NCBI RefSeq assembly: GCF_007860125.1
Contig: NZ_SJPW01000012.1
Location: forward strand, 1 to 64,000
From: Rubripirellula tenax
Lineage (GTDB): Bacteria; Planctomycetota; Planctomycetia; Pirellulales; Pirellulaceae
Direction of reading: 5' to 3'
Length of the DNA stretch: 64,000 bases
This document shows, one piece after another, positions 43,489 through 53,141 of the stretch. The notes below the pieces were generated by a model. That model made no database searches. It worked only from the letters and a program-made list of their open reading frames with translations, and was not told where the DNA came from. Position 1 is the first letter of the stretch; each line of letters begins with the position of its first letter. A program made the position numbers and the translations under genes.

Positions 43489-45600
43489 CTAGAAGTAGAA
43501 CAAGACGTTGCGATGGACAAAGTCAAAGACGTCGCCGAACCAACTCCTCAAGATCGATCGTCGACCACAAGCAATCTTTGCCGTCACATCGGCGCCGCTG
43601 CGCATTTCGCTCGCATTGAATGAATCAAATCGAACGACGTTTTCGGGATCCATGTGGATCACCGCCGCCGCGTCGACGACCTGTTGTCCGGTATCGTCCA
43701 TTCGCGAAGCGGTAGCGATTTCCTCAAGCGATGCTGAAAAAGTCGATTCGGGCAGGGTTGCAACCGCGAACTCGATCGGCAACTGCGGGTTCGATTTGGA
43801 AGCCTCGATCACGGTTCCAGCATCACGATCAGGAACCTTCAGCTTTAAAGTCCAGGGTCCGGTTGGGTCGACGACCGAGACAAGAAGGTTGCCGCGGCCG
43901 ATCGGGCGGTCAGCCAATCGTCGGGACAATTGCCATCCGACGACCTGGCCGGAAATTGGGCTCGTGATCTGAAGTTCTTTTTGTTGAGCTGCCAATATCG
44001 TGCGTTGACCTCGAAGGTTGGCCAGTTCACTTTCCACTTGCATCAACTCGATGGCCATGCGACCGGACTGGCTCGGATCTGATTCGCCGCTCAGTCGGAC
44101 CGCTTCGATGGACGCCAATCGCGATATCGCCGTTTGGATCTCGCCCCACAACGCTTCGGCGCGGCTTTCTAAGTCTGCGTTCTCGAGCGCAACCAACACG
44201 TCGCCTGCTTGTACATATTGGCCATCGTTCACCAAGACATTCTTGACAGTGCCGTCGATGGTTGCGAACACATCGCGTCGGTGACTCGGTTCGGCGGTAC
44301 CACTGACGACGACATGGTGCGTGACGTTGATCAGAACAGATGCCGTTGCCATCGACGCAAGTGCGATCAATGCAGCGACAACCCACGGCAATCGCCCATT
44401 GCCAATCAGCTTTCCAACACCCTTCCACAATCCAAGCCCAAAAACGCTTTGATGTTCCAACGAGTTTCGCAGCGCCAACGTCGCTTCGCTGGCAACGATG
44501 TTCATCGGTAACGTGACAGACGCGGGAACGTCGCCGCCGAAGTACTCCAGCATGATGACGCCGATGCACGGGCCATCGCCTGAGAACGGATCGAAATCAC
44601 CTGCTTCGACGCCATCGGCATCCTCACTCGGTACATGCAGCGGCAAGATGATTGCCGAGGTGACGGCAGTTTCGTCAAGATAGTCGTCCAGTGGCTGTTG
44701 AATCTGGGGCGGAATCAAGTCGCCGCCCGGCAATACCAGCGGCCGCGACATCACGACGGCAGCGTTCGTCAACCGTTCGACACAGCGAACTGCATTCCCT
44801 CGTTTATCCACGACCGTCACACCGCTAACCGCAGCAACGCGAAGTTTCGATCCCCGTCGTTTCAACACCGTTACGCGATCCGACCCGAGCAGCCGTCGTG
44901 ATTCGTTCGCGATACGGAAGCATGTCGCATCAAGATCCAGGTCGAGGTGCAGTACACGCAAGGACCGATTGCCGGCAAGTCCGCGAGGCTCCTCTGGTGC
45001 AATCAGCTGTTGCGATTCGACCGTGTCGCTTGGTGCAGTGGTTGATCGCTTTCCTGATGCGACTGGAAACTGATCCACCAACGATCGTGCCGCTTCGCCA
45101 TAGGTTTGCAAGAGCCGCAGGTCTTCGATCTGGGTGATTGCCGACGGTCGACTTCGCAGCGGGTATACCAACAACAGCGCCGCTCGCGATGGCGTCGCTG
45201 CCACTTCGATCCTCAGCCCACGTGCCATCGCATCACCGGCCGGAAACTCGATTGACTCGTTGTTCGAATCGGAATCCGTTTCGATCGGGATGTTGCAGGC
45301 CACGGGAGAACTGCTAGCCGACGCCAACAAACCCAGCAACTCGTCACGCGAAATCTGGGAGGACAGCGCCGGATCGGCAACCAACATCATCGGCGCCGAC
45401 CAATGGGCGGCTTCAATGGCGACCAATCCGCATCGAAAGTTTTCGACGATCTCTGCCGCCAGACGTTTGTAAAAGTCAGTCCGGTCTTCCGCAACCTCCG
45501 CCATCGCGTGGACACGGTCCCATATCAGCGTCGACCCCGTCGCGGTCCCAGGCGGTCGCGTTGTCGGAGAAGTCTCGGTGGGCTCAGAAGAAGTGCTCAA
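43489..45600 (-). CDS. Sensor-domain protein fused to HlyD-type adaptor
   Basis: The 703-residue protein has a soluble N-terminal half of about 400 residues with GAF-like regions (one around residues 30-190, another around 215-400 with LRVLHLDLDLDATCFRIANE and VTVLKRRGSK). One membrane segment follows (LPWVVAALIALASMATASVLI), then a HlyD-type adaptor: HHVVVSGTAEPSHRRDVFATIDG, GQYVQAGDVLVALEN (lipoyl-like) and a coiled-coil region. The N-terminal half would be cytoplasmic and the adaptor periplasmic, an unusual layout for export adaptors. Its stop is nine bases from the start of the M50-HlyD fusion gene. The ligand of the sensor part is unknown. Confidence 0.75.
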   Translation of the reverse strand: MSTSSEPTETSPTTRPPGTATGSTLIWDRVHAMAEVAEDRTDFYKRLAAEIVENFRCGLVAIEAAHWSAPMMLVADPALSSQISRDELLGLLASASSSPVACNIPIETDSDSNNESIEFPAGDAMARGLRIEVAATPSRAALLLVYPLRSRPSAITQIEDLRLLQTYGEAARSLVDQFPVASGKRSTTAPSDTVESQQLIAPEEPRGLAGNRSLRVLHLDLDLDATCFRIANESRRLLGSDRVTVLKRRGSKLRVAAVSGVTVVDKRGNAVRCVERLTNAAVVMSRPLVLPGGDLIPPQIQQPLDDYLDETAVTSAIILPLHVPSEDADGVEAGDFDPFSGDGPCIGVIMLEYFGGDVPASVTLPMNIVASEATLALRNSLEHQSVFGLGLWKGVGKLIGNGRLPWVVAALIALASMATASVLINVTHHVVVSGTAEPSHRRDVFATIDGTVKNVLVNDGQYVQAGDVLVALENADLESRAEALWGEIQTAISRLASIEAVRLSGESDPSQSGRMAIELMQVESELANLRGQRTILAAQQKELQITSPISGQVVGWQLSRRLADRPIGRGNLLVSVVDPTGPWTLKLKVPDRDAGTVIEASKSNPQLPIEFAVATLPESTFSASLEEIATASRMDDTGQQVVDAAAVIHMDPENVVRFDSFNASEMRSGADVTAKIACGRRSILRSWFGDVFDFVHRNVLFYF

Positions 45601-45858
45601 GGCAGCGTCTGCGGCGGCGAGTGGAAAAGTGAAGCGGTTCGAACCGCCGAAAGTTCCTCACAAGCTACTCCCAGCCGTATCCAACCTTGCCACTAGAGTA
45701 CCCCCCAGAGACGCCAAACTCAACAAATTGCGTCGAATGCGCAGTTTGTCGCGATTAAATTGGCCTGCCGACGCGGACCAAAACTGCTGCTGACCGGGCC
45801 AAATTGTATTGCACATGCTGACTTGACGAACGCCCATCACGACCTTGGGACCAAGCGT

Positions 45859-46437
45859 CTAGCGGGCCCCGTGCAACAGTTCATCGAATTTCAGTTCCAA
45901 CTGCGTTTCGTTGACTTCGGCGCCGAGTTCGCGAAACATCTGGCTGGGACGAATATCACGGCTGTTTTGATATTTCTCACTGGAATAGCCTTCGCAAGTG
46001 CCCTCCAGGCCAAGGTAATAGATCTGACAAACCTCCATCCCCGCGTAGATCCGGACCGGCTGAACGCAATGCATTTCTAGTGTCCAGGTCCCGCAATATC
46101 CAGCGTCGCCCAGGCTGCCGCCCGGATTGATGAACAAACCCAATCGGCCCAACGAACTACGGCCCTGGATCATGGGAACCAAGCCGTGGGTTTCGGTGTA
46201 CTCGACGGTCCGACCCAAAAACAGCTGGTTTGGCTGCAGCGTCAGCCCCTCTTCCGGGATCTCGATACGCCGATATCGGTTGGGCGATGCCGCGTCGAGA
46301 ACGACTTCCTCATAGACCAACAACTCGTTGTGGAGCGACAAGTTGTAGCTATTCGGGTTGAGCCGAGCCTCGTCGAACGGTTCAATTCGTAGCGTATCGT
46401 TCTGGCGCCGCCGAATCTCATCACCTGAAAGAAGCAT
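45859..46437 (-). CDS. dcd: dCTP deaminase
   Basis: The 192-residue enzyme deaminates dCTP to dUTP for dTMP synthesis in the cytoplasm. Motifs: LNPNSYNLSLHNEL near the N-terminus, IQGRSSLGRLGLF (Arg and Ser of the active site), DAGYCGTWTLEM (with the catalytic Glu in LEM) and the C-terminal EGYSSEKYQNSRD nucleotide lid. Compared with E. coli DCD, the HRIDPGW region reads GGSLGDAGY. Bifunctional DCD-DUT enzymes share these motifs, so an added dUTPase activity cannot be excluded. It is divergent from the Bax-inhibitor gene. Confidence 0.87.
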   Translation of the reverse strand: MLLSGDEIRRRQNDTLRIEPFDEARLNPNSYNLSLHNELLVYEEVVLDAASPNRYRRIEIPEEGLTLQPNQLFLGRTVEYTETHGLVPMIQGRSSLGRLGLFINPGGSLGDAGYCGTWTLEMHCVQPVRIYAGMEVCQIYYLGLEGTCEGYSSEKYQNSRDIRPSQMFRELGAEVNETQLELKFDELLHGAR

Positions 46438-46651
46438 GATCGCCTAACTGGGGCTCGGGCTGGTCGGTTGGAAAGTTCCCGCATTGTCCGACATCGCGTT
46501 GGTCGAGTCAATCATTTACTCTCCCATCAATACCACAAGTCGACGTATATTGAGGCCGTTGCGACATCAGTTTCGGAATGATTGGAAAATCCTCTCAATC
46601 TGACGGCCCCGCCAACCCAATATCTAGACACCACCGCACGGAAAGAACCCA

Positions 46652-47392
46652 ATGCAAATCGATAGCCCGAACCCATACGCCGTTTCCTCCATGGGCACGC
46701 CCGCTGCATTCGCGGCCGAGAATGAACGTTTAGGGTTCATCCGGAAGACGTACGCTCACATGACCGGCGCCATCCTGGCCTTGATCGCGATCGAAGCCGT
46801 GCTGTTTGCCGTCGTTCCTGCTGCGACGATGAACGCACTGGTCGGCCGCATGCTGGGCGGTTTTGGCTGGATGATTGTTCTCGGACTGTTCATGGGAGTC
46901 AGCTGGATTGCACGCAGATGGGCGAACAGCAGTACATCGAAGGGAATGCAGTACGCGGGCCTCAGTCTGTACGTTTTCGCCCAAGCAATCATCCTGCTGC
47001 CGATGTTGTATGTCTGCATTCGCGTCATGGGCGAACCCAATCTGCCCATCATGGCGGCTGCGATCACCGCGGTGTGCTTTGTCGGTCTGACCGCGTTCGT
47101 GTTCGTCACCGGCGCGGATTTGGCTAGTTGGGGCAAGTTTCTGGCGCTCGGCGGTTTTGTCGCAATGGGAGTCATTGTCGCCGGAATCGCGTTCGGCTTC
47201 TCGCTTGGCCTTTGGTTCAGCGGTTTGATGGTCGCGCTGGCATGTGGTTACATCCTCTACGACACGTCAAACATTCTGCATCACTACAACACATCGCAAT
47301 ATGTTGCTGCTTCGCTTGCCCTGTTCGCATCGGTTGTGTTGTTGTTCTGGTACGTGCTTCAATTGTTGATGGCTTTTTCCAGCAACGATTGA
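46652..47392 (+). CDS. Bax-inhibitor-1/YccA family membrane protein
   Basis: The 246-residue protein has seven membrane segments after a polar N-terminal tail, as expected for BI-1/YccA proteins. Family features include FIRKTYAHMTGAILALIAIE at the first helix, and the last two helices with a conserved Tyr/Asp pattern (CGYILYDTSNILHHY) that in homologues forms a pH-sensitive site. Members are thought to modulate membrane proteases or calcium leak. The tail starts MQIDSPNPYAVSS, an NPY box also seen in two small membrane proteins here. It is divergent from dcd and precedes the Lon-domain gene by 93 bases. Confidence 0.88.
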   Translation: MQIDSPNPYAVSSMGTPAAFAAENERLGFIRKTYAHMTGAILALIAIEAVLFAVVPAATMNALVGRMLGGFGWMIVLGLFMGVSWIARRWANSSTSKGMQYAGLSLYVFAQAIILLPMLYVCIRVMGEPNLPIMAAAITAVCFVGLTAFVFVTGADLASWGKFLALGGFVAMGVIVAGIAFGFSLGLWFSGLMVALACGYILYDTSNILHHYNTSQYVAASLALFASVVLLFWYVLQLLMAFSSND

Positions 47393-47485
47393 TCGGCGGC
47401 TTGGACGACGCACACTGCGTTCGGTTTTCCTCACTGTCACCGCGAACCAACGTTTGCGGCCAGAAACCATGCGAAACTTGGAACC

Positions 47486-48223
47486 ATGCACAACTTGGAT
47501 GACATCACGAATCTGCCCGACGACTTCGACAGTCGCGTTTGCTTGTTCCCATTGCCAGAGTTGGTGCTCTTTCCTCACGCGATGCAACCGCTGCACGTTT
47601 TCGAGCCACGTTATACCGAGATGTTGGCCGAGTCTTTGGCGAGCGATCGATTGATTGCGATGGCTACCTTGACGGGCGGGATCGCGGCAATGCCCAACCA
47701 GAGTCCACCAATCGCGTCGACCGTTTGCATCGGACGAATTGTTTCGCATGCCGATCTTGGCGATGATCGCCACAACATTCTGTTGGTCGGGGCGAAACGT
47801 GCAAAGGTCGTTTCAGAACTCGATGCCGGCCGGACTTTTCGCATTGCTGAAGTCGACGTCAATGACGATATCTATCCGCCAATCGGTGCGGAACACAGGT
47901 TGGATTTAAAGCGAAGTCTGCTGGACGCGTTTGCCGAAATCATTCCGGCCAGCCAGAGTGTGCAACAAAACTTGCACGAATTGATGGCCGGACAAATGGG
48001 CCTTGGCCCAATCACTGACATCATCGCCTACACACTTCCATTTGAAGTCGAAGCGAAATTGCAACTTCTTGCCGAGCCTGACGTTGATGCACGGGCACGA
48101 TCCCTTGTGCGGTTGCTGCGAAAAGGCGCCGTGAAATTGCATTCGCTATCACACGAAGAACAGTCGTTCAAAAACGATGATCCCAACGACGAAAAGTTTC
48201 CGCCAAAGTTCAGCCTGAACTGA
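47486..48223 (+). CDS. Lon substrate-binding-domain protein
   Basis: The 245-residue protein consists of the N-terminal (LAN/LON) domain only: CLFPLPELVLFPHAMQPLHVFEPRY, then an IAMATL strand, VCIGRIV and the NILLVGAKRAKV strand, and a helical C-terminal part (LRKGAVKLHSLSHEE). It lacks the AAA and protease domains of Lon. Stand-alone LON-domain proteins are common and may bind unfolded proteins or regulate Lon. It starts at ATG 47486. It is convergent with the esterase gene, 18 bases between the stops. Confidence 0.85.
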   Translation: MHNLDDITNLPDDFDSRVCLFPLPELVLFPHAMQPLHVFEPRYTEMLAESLASDRLIAMATLTGGIAAMPNQSPPIASTVCIGRIVSHADLGDDRHNILLVGAKRAKVVSELDAGRTFRIAEVDVNDDIYPPIGAEHRLDLKRSLLDAFAEIIPASQSVQQNLHELMAGQMGLGPITDIIAYTLPFEVEAKLQLLAEPDVDARARSLVRLLRKGAVKLHSLSHEEQSFKNDDPNDEKFPPKFSLN

Positions 48224-48241
48224 ACCAAGACTGCTCGGGGT

Positions 48242-49087
48242 TCAGCCCTGGCTCTCGCAGATGCGTTTTACAAAGTTCAACATCAGCGGGTGGGCTGGCT
48301 TCGCCATTTCTCCGTGGTTGAAACCTTCTAGCTCGAACAGGTCAACATCTTTATGGCCGACTTCCTTTAACATCCGCCACAAGTAGGCGTTCTCTTCGTA
48401 TCGGCCGATCATCTCCATGTCGCGATCGCCGCTGATCAACAGAATGGGCGGCGCATCGCCGCGAACGTGGAACAGGGGTGACATGTCGTCAACAATCGGT
48501 TGCTTGTTACCGATCCCACGTTCCGCTCGAACGGTAAAGTGAGTGACGGCCTGGCCGCTCATCGGGATCAGCCCCGCCAAGTCGTCCGCGTTCACGTCGT
48601 GGGCTGCCAAGTAGTGGCGATCCAAACCGACCATGCACGTCAAATAGCCTCCCGCCGAATGCCCACTCACAAAAACTCTCGATCGGGAACCACCGAAGCG
48701 CTCAATGTTTTTGATCGTCCAAGCGACCGCGGCGGCGGCGTCTTCGACATATTCAGGCGACTTTGCGCCGGGGTGCAGTCGGTAATTTGCCGCGACGATG
48801 GCAACGCCCTGGTTCTTAAGTTCGCTAGGAATCGACTTGTTTCCCGATTTCAATCCGCCACCGTGAAACCACACGATCGTTGGAAAGTCCTTTTCGACAC
48901 TGGGATAGTAAACGTCCAATCGGCATCGTTCATTCATCGCATCCGTCACGCCTTCGCCAACACGATACAGAATGTCCGTGTCGGTTGTAAAGTTTGTTGA
49001 CTTCGGCGATTTATCTTGAGCAAGATTGCTCGTCGCAAACGCGATTGCGAAAAATCCAATCAGACCGACTCTCTGGACGTTGACCAT
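48242..49087 (-). CDS. Secreted alpha/beta hydrolase, carboxylesterase-like
   Basis: The 281-residue product has a signal peptide (VGLIGFFAIAFATSNLA) and a BD-FAE/hormone-sensitive-lipase-like fold: oxyanion motif HGGG (residues 75-78), nucleophile elbow GHSAGG (Ser 144), an acid in SGDRDMEM and a histidine in GFNHGEM. It is probably a periplasmic esterase removing acyl or acetyl groups, for instance from polysaccharides, which would fit the sulfatase-rich context. The substrate is inferred. It is convergent with the Lon-domain gene and divergent from the small membrane gene. Confidence 0.82.
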   Translation of the reverse strand: MVNVQRVGLIGFFAIAFATSNLAQDKSPKSTNFTTDTDILYRVGEGVTDAMNERCRLDVYYPSVEKDFPTIVWFHGGGLKSGNKSIPSELKNQGVAIVAANYRLHPGAKSPEYVEDAAAAVAWTIKNIERFGGSRSRVFVSGHSAGGYLTCMVGLDRHYLAAHDVNADDLAGLIPMSGQAVTHFTVRAERGIGNKQPIVDDMSPLFHVRGDAPPILLISGDRDMEMIGRYEENAYLWRMLKEVGHKDVDLFELEGFNHGEMAKPAHPLMLNFVKRICESQG

Positions 49088-49214
49088 GCAAGTTTCTCAT
49101 GCTGTAACTGGGAGCAACAAAATCGAATACCGAGTAAAAGAGTAGCATTCTTAAGACGCAAAGGTGGGACGCGCCACTGGCACACCGCAATCAGGCGTGT
49201 ACGTCGTGACCGCG

Positions 49215-49610
49215 ATGAATCAGAGTATGACGTTGAGCAAAGATCAAAACCCGTATTCATCGACCGCTGCCTCGGACCGCACACAGGGTAGCGATCGTGA
49301 CCATTCGACTTGGGCGAGAAACTTTGCTTGCTTGCTTGTGATCGCTACTGGCTATTGCGGAATCTTGATTCTCGCTACGACGATGGGACTAACTCGGCTG
49401 TCGCATTTACAAATGTTACTTGCCGCCGTCGCTTTCATTGCCTCGACATGGTCCAACTTTCAAGTTGGTGCTAGGATCGGATGGCGACAAGGCGGGATGC
49501 CCGTGATGGTCATTCTCGTTTTTGGATGGGGGTGTTTTTACATCCTAGCGTCGATGCTGCTTTCTATCGTGGCGTTTGCCGTGCTCCACCTACCCAATTT
49601 GCCATTCTGA
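49215..49610 (+). CDS. Small three-span membrane protein with NPY box
   Basis: The 131-residue product begins MNQSMTLSKDQNPYSSTA and has three membrane segments (FACLLVIATGYCGILIL, LQMLLAAVAFIASTW, MVILVFGWGCFYILASML). No family is recognised. The N-terminal NPY box links it to the Bax-inhibitor protein and the chimeric CBS gene. An ATG at 49227 would also fit, giving 127 residues. A longer frame from 49164 has no support. It is convergent with the large PSD1 gene, 60 bases apart. Confidence 0.6.
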   Translation: MNQSMTLSKDQNPYSSTAASDRTQGSDRDHSTWARNFACLLVIATGYCGILILATTMGLTRLSHLQMLLAAVAFIASTWSNFQVGARIGWRQGGMPVMVILVFGWGCFYILASMLLSIVAFAVLHLPNLPF

Positions 49611-49670
49611 ACACACGGCTTTGCGAACACCCCAACGTCGAAGAAATCGTTGGGCACGGATTTCGCTCTC

Positions 49671-52607
49671 TCAGTACACGTACACAAACTCATTGCTATT
49701 CATCAAAACCAAGCAAACGTCGGCTAGCGCGAATGTCGCACGATCTACTTCATCCGCCTGCAAATCGGCAACAAAATCGTCTACCGCGTGAAGCGTTTCG
49801 ACGAAGGTGAACTTTTCGCCGGTGTTTTCCTCCACGGCTTCGCGAACGACCTCCCGAGGTGGACGTTGGCTGGGAATCGCCTTGGGCGGCATCAAAGACT
49901 CAACGTGCTTCCAGTGCGACAGGCAACGGTCGATTTCTGCATCGGTGACCTCGCGGCCAAACAGGCATTTGTAGAGACTGCGAATCATTTCCGGTCGATC
50001 GCCGCCGTTTTTCGCGGCCTCGCTTGCCAACGCCAAAGCTCTCGCATTCGTGCTATTGCTGTTGAACATCGCGAATACTTGCGGTGTGACTGTCGAAGTG
50101 TCTCGGCGCTCGCAAGAAAAATCAGGCGACGGCGCGTTAAAGACTTCTAGGCTGGGGTCAACCAGACCACGAAGTTTCAAGACGTACAGCGAGCGGCGGT
50201 TGCGCTGGTCCGGTTTGGGGTTTGGAGTCCACGCGGCCGCAAAGGTCCCCATGACCTGACGCGGCTGCAGCGCAACTTCTGAGTTGATGATGGGACGGCA
50301 AGGGATGCCGCCAATCTTAAGATTCAGCTCTCCGCTAACGCTCAACATTGAATCGCGGAGTTCTTCCGCACTCAAACGCCTTGGCAGGAACGCTGCATAT
50401 GACGCCGTCGCAAGAGCAAGAGTATCACGGTCAGTGGTCTCACTTGCTTCCGCGCCGCGATCGTATTGGCAGGATCGGCAGTAAGCATCTGAATTCATGA
50501 TCACCCGATGCAAGCTCTTGATCGACCAACCGCTCCTCACCAGTTCTACAGCCAGCCAATCGAGAAGCTCGGGATGGGTCGGCCGCTTACCGGTCGAACC
50601 AAAGTTATTGGGGTTACCCGCAATCGCAGTCCCAAAATGCCATTGCCAAACTCGGTTGACAATCACGCGTGTGGTGAGCGGATTCTTCGGGTTCGCAATC
50701 CAATCAGCGAGTGCCGTCCTGCGTCCGTCGATGGTCTGTGGAATGTTCGCGCGGACCTGATCGGCAATGACGCTCAGCACACCCGGCTGCACAGCATCGC
50801 CCTCGGCAAACGGATCGCCGCCGGTGTGGATCGCGGAATGCTCGAGATCGCCATCGGTCGGATCCTTCGCAGGCCGAAGCGGTTGATTGACCGACCTAAG
50901 TGATCGGGTGTGGCCGTTATAGACAGAATGTGCGAACGGTTTGTACCGGTCAAATTCCCACACCAACCGTTCCAAACCCTTGCCCGCGACACGCTCACGC
51001 CCGTATTGCTGGGTGGTGAACCCGACGTTGACGGGCGGCAGGTCTGTCTGTTCGACGCCCGCATCCATCAAGGCGCTGCGGACAGACTTAAAAATGTTTT
51101 GCACTCGCCCTTTTTTCTTGGCTTCGGCAACGGCGTCGTCCCATCGTTTGGAATCACGCTGGTTGGTACTGAACCATTCCTGAGCGTTCGCCAACAATAC
51201 AGATTGCATCTGCCGCTTGGTCTCTCGGTACTCGGCTTGCCGAAGTTCCAAATACTTCTTTTCGTCGAAACCGCTCACGTTTTCTTCGCGGGAAAATTTA
51301 ACCGGACGCTCCGCCAACTGCGTTGTCGCAAACACCGCTTGGACGCTGTAGTAGTCACGGGTCGGAATCGGATCGAATTTGTGATCGTGGCAGCGACAAC
51401 ATTGCAACGATTGACCAAGAAATGTTTCACCGACGCTGTTGGTCACGTCGTCAAGGAAACGCATTCTGGCAACCTTCGCCACTTCCATGGCCGTTAATTC
51501 CCATGGCCCCATGCGAAGAAAACCGGTGGCGATGACACTGTCCGAATCGTCCGGTCCGATTTCGTCACCCGCGATCTGTTCGCGGACGAATCGGTCGTAC
51601 GGTTTGTCAGTATTGAATGATCGCGTCACATAGTCGCGAAACCGCCAAGCGTTGCCGCGTTCATAGTCGTTAGCAAATCCGGATGAATCGGCATAGCGAG
51701 TGACATCGAGCCAATGCTGGGCCATCCGTTCGCCGTAGTGAGGCGATTCAAGCAACCGATCGACGAGCATCGCGAACGCCGTCTCGTCGTCGGCGGAATC
51801 GTTCAGAAACGCTGCCACTTCGTCAGGCTTCGGCGGCAATCCGGTCAAGTCGAACGTCGCTCGGCGAATCAATGTACGTCGATCAGCTCGCGCCGCAACG
51901 CCTATCCCCTCCGGCATCGCATCGGCAATGAAGCGATCAATTTGCTGGCTCTTCCGTCGCACGTGATCGCGTTCGTTTTCGTCGACTCGCATGGACTCCT
52001 CGCCTAAACTCGACGAGCTAACAGGAAGTGGCTGGTACGCCCACAACCCAGCCGGGTCATAGCGTCGGTCGGTCCAACTTCCGTCCAATCCGCCGGATGT
52101 TTTCACCGTCACGCCATCTTCGACAGACCATGCATCAGCATACTTGGCCTCGATGAACCTGATCCGTTCTTCGGAAGGCCACGTCGCTCCGGTCTCAATC
52201 CAACGACGAAGCCATTGGAGTTGTTCTGCGTCCAGCGCTTCGCTCTCCTTGGGCGGCATCGCCGAAAATTCATCCTCGCTCCGCGCCGCCGCCAGGTAGA
52301 TCGAACTCGCGTCGGATTCGCCCGGCACGATTCCTCGCTCGCCGCTATCACCACCACGGGCGAGTGCCTCAAACGTTCGGAAGTCAATACCGCCTTCCAC
52401 GCCGTCGGGCTCCTGACCGTGGCAGCCGATGCACTTTTCGCGGAACAGGGGCGCGATGCGGCGTGCGAATAGAACTTCGCTTTCGTAGGTCAGCGATGGC
52501 TCGTCCGCTTGAACCCGAAAAGTGACCAGTGACAGCACCACGCCCAGGCATATCCGAAGAATGCTTGCGGTGAGACCTCGTTGCGACTTCATGGCGGTTA
52601 CTGGCAT
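49671..52607 (-). CDS. PSD1 protein (cytochrome c-type, DUF1549 and DUF1553)
   Basis: This 978-residue exported protein has the planctomycete architecture: signal peptide, PSCyt1 domain with a haem motif CIGCH (residues 59-63), DUF1549 (RATFDLTGLPPKPDEV and DVTRYADSSGF), and DUF1553 near the C-terminus (LADWIANPKNPLTTRVIVNRVW, GRKVTDAEI-like GREVTDAEI). A second Cys-rich motif QCCRCHDHKFDP in the middle is also typical. It often occurs next to a DUF1501 gene, but the DUF1501 gene here is about 36 kb away. The function is unknown; electron transfer or carbohydrate oxidation is suggested by the haem. The start is ATG 52607 or 52592. Confidence 0.9.
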   Translation of the reverse strand: MPVTAMKSQRGLTASILRICLGVVLSLVTFRVQADEPSLTYESEVLFARRIAPLFREKCIGCHGQEPDGVEGGIDFRTFEALARGGDSGERGIVPGESDASSIYLAAARSEDEFSAMPPKESEALDAEQLQWLRRWIETGATWPSEERIRFIEAKYADAWSVEDGVTVKTSGGLDGSWTDRRYDPAGLWAYQPLPVSSSSLGEESMRVDENERDHVRRKSQQIDRFIADAMPEGIGVAARADRRTLIRRATFDLTGLPPKPDEVAAFLNDSADDETAFAMLVDRLLESPHYGERMAQHWLDVTRYADSSGFANDYERGNAWRFRDYVTRSFNTDKPYDRFVREQIAGDEIGPDDSDSVIATGFLRMGPWELTAMEVAKVARMRFLDDVTNSVGETFLGQSLQCCRCHDHKFDPIPTRDYYSVQAVFATTQLAERPVKFSREENVSGFDEKKYLELRQAEYRETKRQMQSVLLANAQEWFSTNQRDSKRWDDAVAEAKKKGRVQNIFKSVRSALMDAGVEQTDLPPVNVGFTTQQYGRERVAGKGLERLVWEFDRYKPFAHSVYNGHTRSLRSVNQPLRPAKDPTDGDLEHSAIHTGGDPFAEGDAVQPGVLSVIADQVRANIPQTIDGRRTALADWIANPKNPLTTRVIVNRVWQWHFGTAIAGNPNNFGSTGKRPTHPELLDWLAVELVRSGWSIKSLHRVIMNSDAYCRSCQYDRGAEASETTDRDTLALATASYAAFLPRRLSAEELRDSMLSVSGELNLKIGGIPCRPIINSEVALQPRQVMGTFAAAWTPNPKPDQRNRRSLYVLKLRGLVDPSLEVFNAPSPDFSCERRDTSTVTPQVFAMFNSNSTNARALALASEAAKNGGDRPEMIRSLYKCLFGREVTDAEIDRCLSHWKHVESLMPPKAIPSQRPPREVVREAVEENTGEKFTFVETLHAVDDFVADLQADEVDRATFALADVCLVLMNSNEFVYVY

Positions 52608-52680
52608 AGGTTTTTGAACTGTATAGGCCCCAACCCGAAAAGTTTAACATAGACGCGATACCCGCCGGCCTATGTGCCGG

Positions 52681-53073
52681 TCAACTGTTTACGGGCGTAC
52701 ACAGCTCAATCAACGTCCCATCGGGCGATCGTACATAGGCTACCGTTTGACCCCACGGTTTCGTGACCGGTTCACCAATGGTGGTCGCACCCGCAGCCTC
52801 CGCACGCGCGACTGATCCGGAAACATCATCGGTTACAAAAGCGACTTCGATTCCAGCGGGCTGTGGAAGATCCGCGAGCGGTGTATAGCCGTTCGGAAAA
52901 TTTGACTGCCCAAGCGAGTGTGCAGCAAATGCCAGCGTCGTCTCGCCCGTGTCCAGTTCGGCGTAGTCACCACCGTCATGAATGAATCGCGTCGCGAAGC
53001 CAAACGCGTCGGAGTAAAACTTAATCGCGGTGCTGACCTCAGCGACGTAGACGATGGTGTACCCAAACTTCAT
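52681..53073 (-). CDS. VOC (glyoxalase/bleomycin-resistance) family protein
   Basis: The 130-residue protein has the two-module betaalphabetabetabeta fold of the vicinal-oxygen-chelate family: YTIVYVAEVSTAIKFYSDAFG at the start, a middle AFVTDDVSGSVARAEAAG, and the closing YVRSPDGTLIELCTP with the metal-ligand Glu. Members include glyoxalase I and dioxygenases; the specific reaction cannot be told. ATG 53073 is preferred to 53094 because the extra residues (MTTKSVS) are not conserved. It stands 73 bases before the PSD1 gene in the opposite sense of the cluster, on the same minus strand. Confidence 0.8.
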   Translation of the reverse strand: MKFGYTIVYVAEVSTAIKFYSDAFGFATRFIHDGGDYAELDTGETTLAFAAHSLGQSNFPNGYTPLADLPQPAGIEVAFVTDDVSGSVARAEAAGATTIGEPVTKPWGQTVAYVRSPDGTLIELCTPVNS

Positions 53074-53141
53074 AGAAACGCTTTTCGTTGTCAACGAGTA
53101 AAACTGAAACTCACAGATTGTCGCCTAACGTAGCCCCGCGG

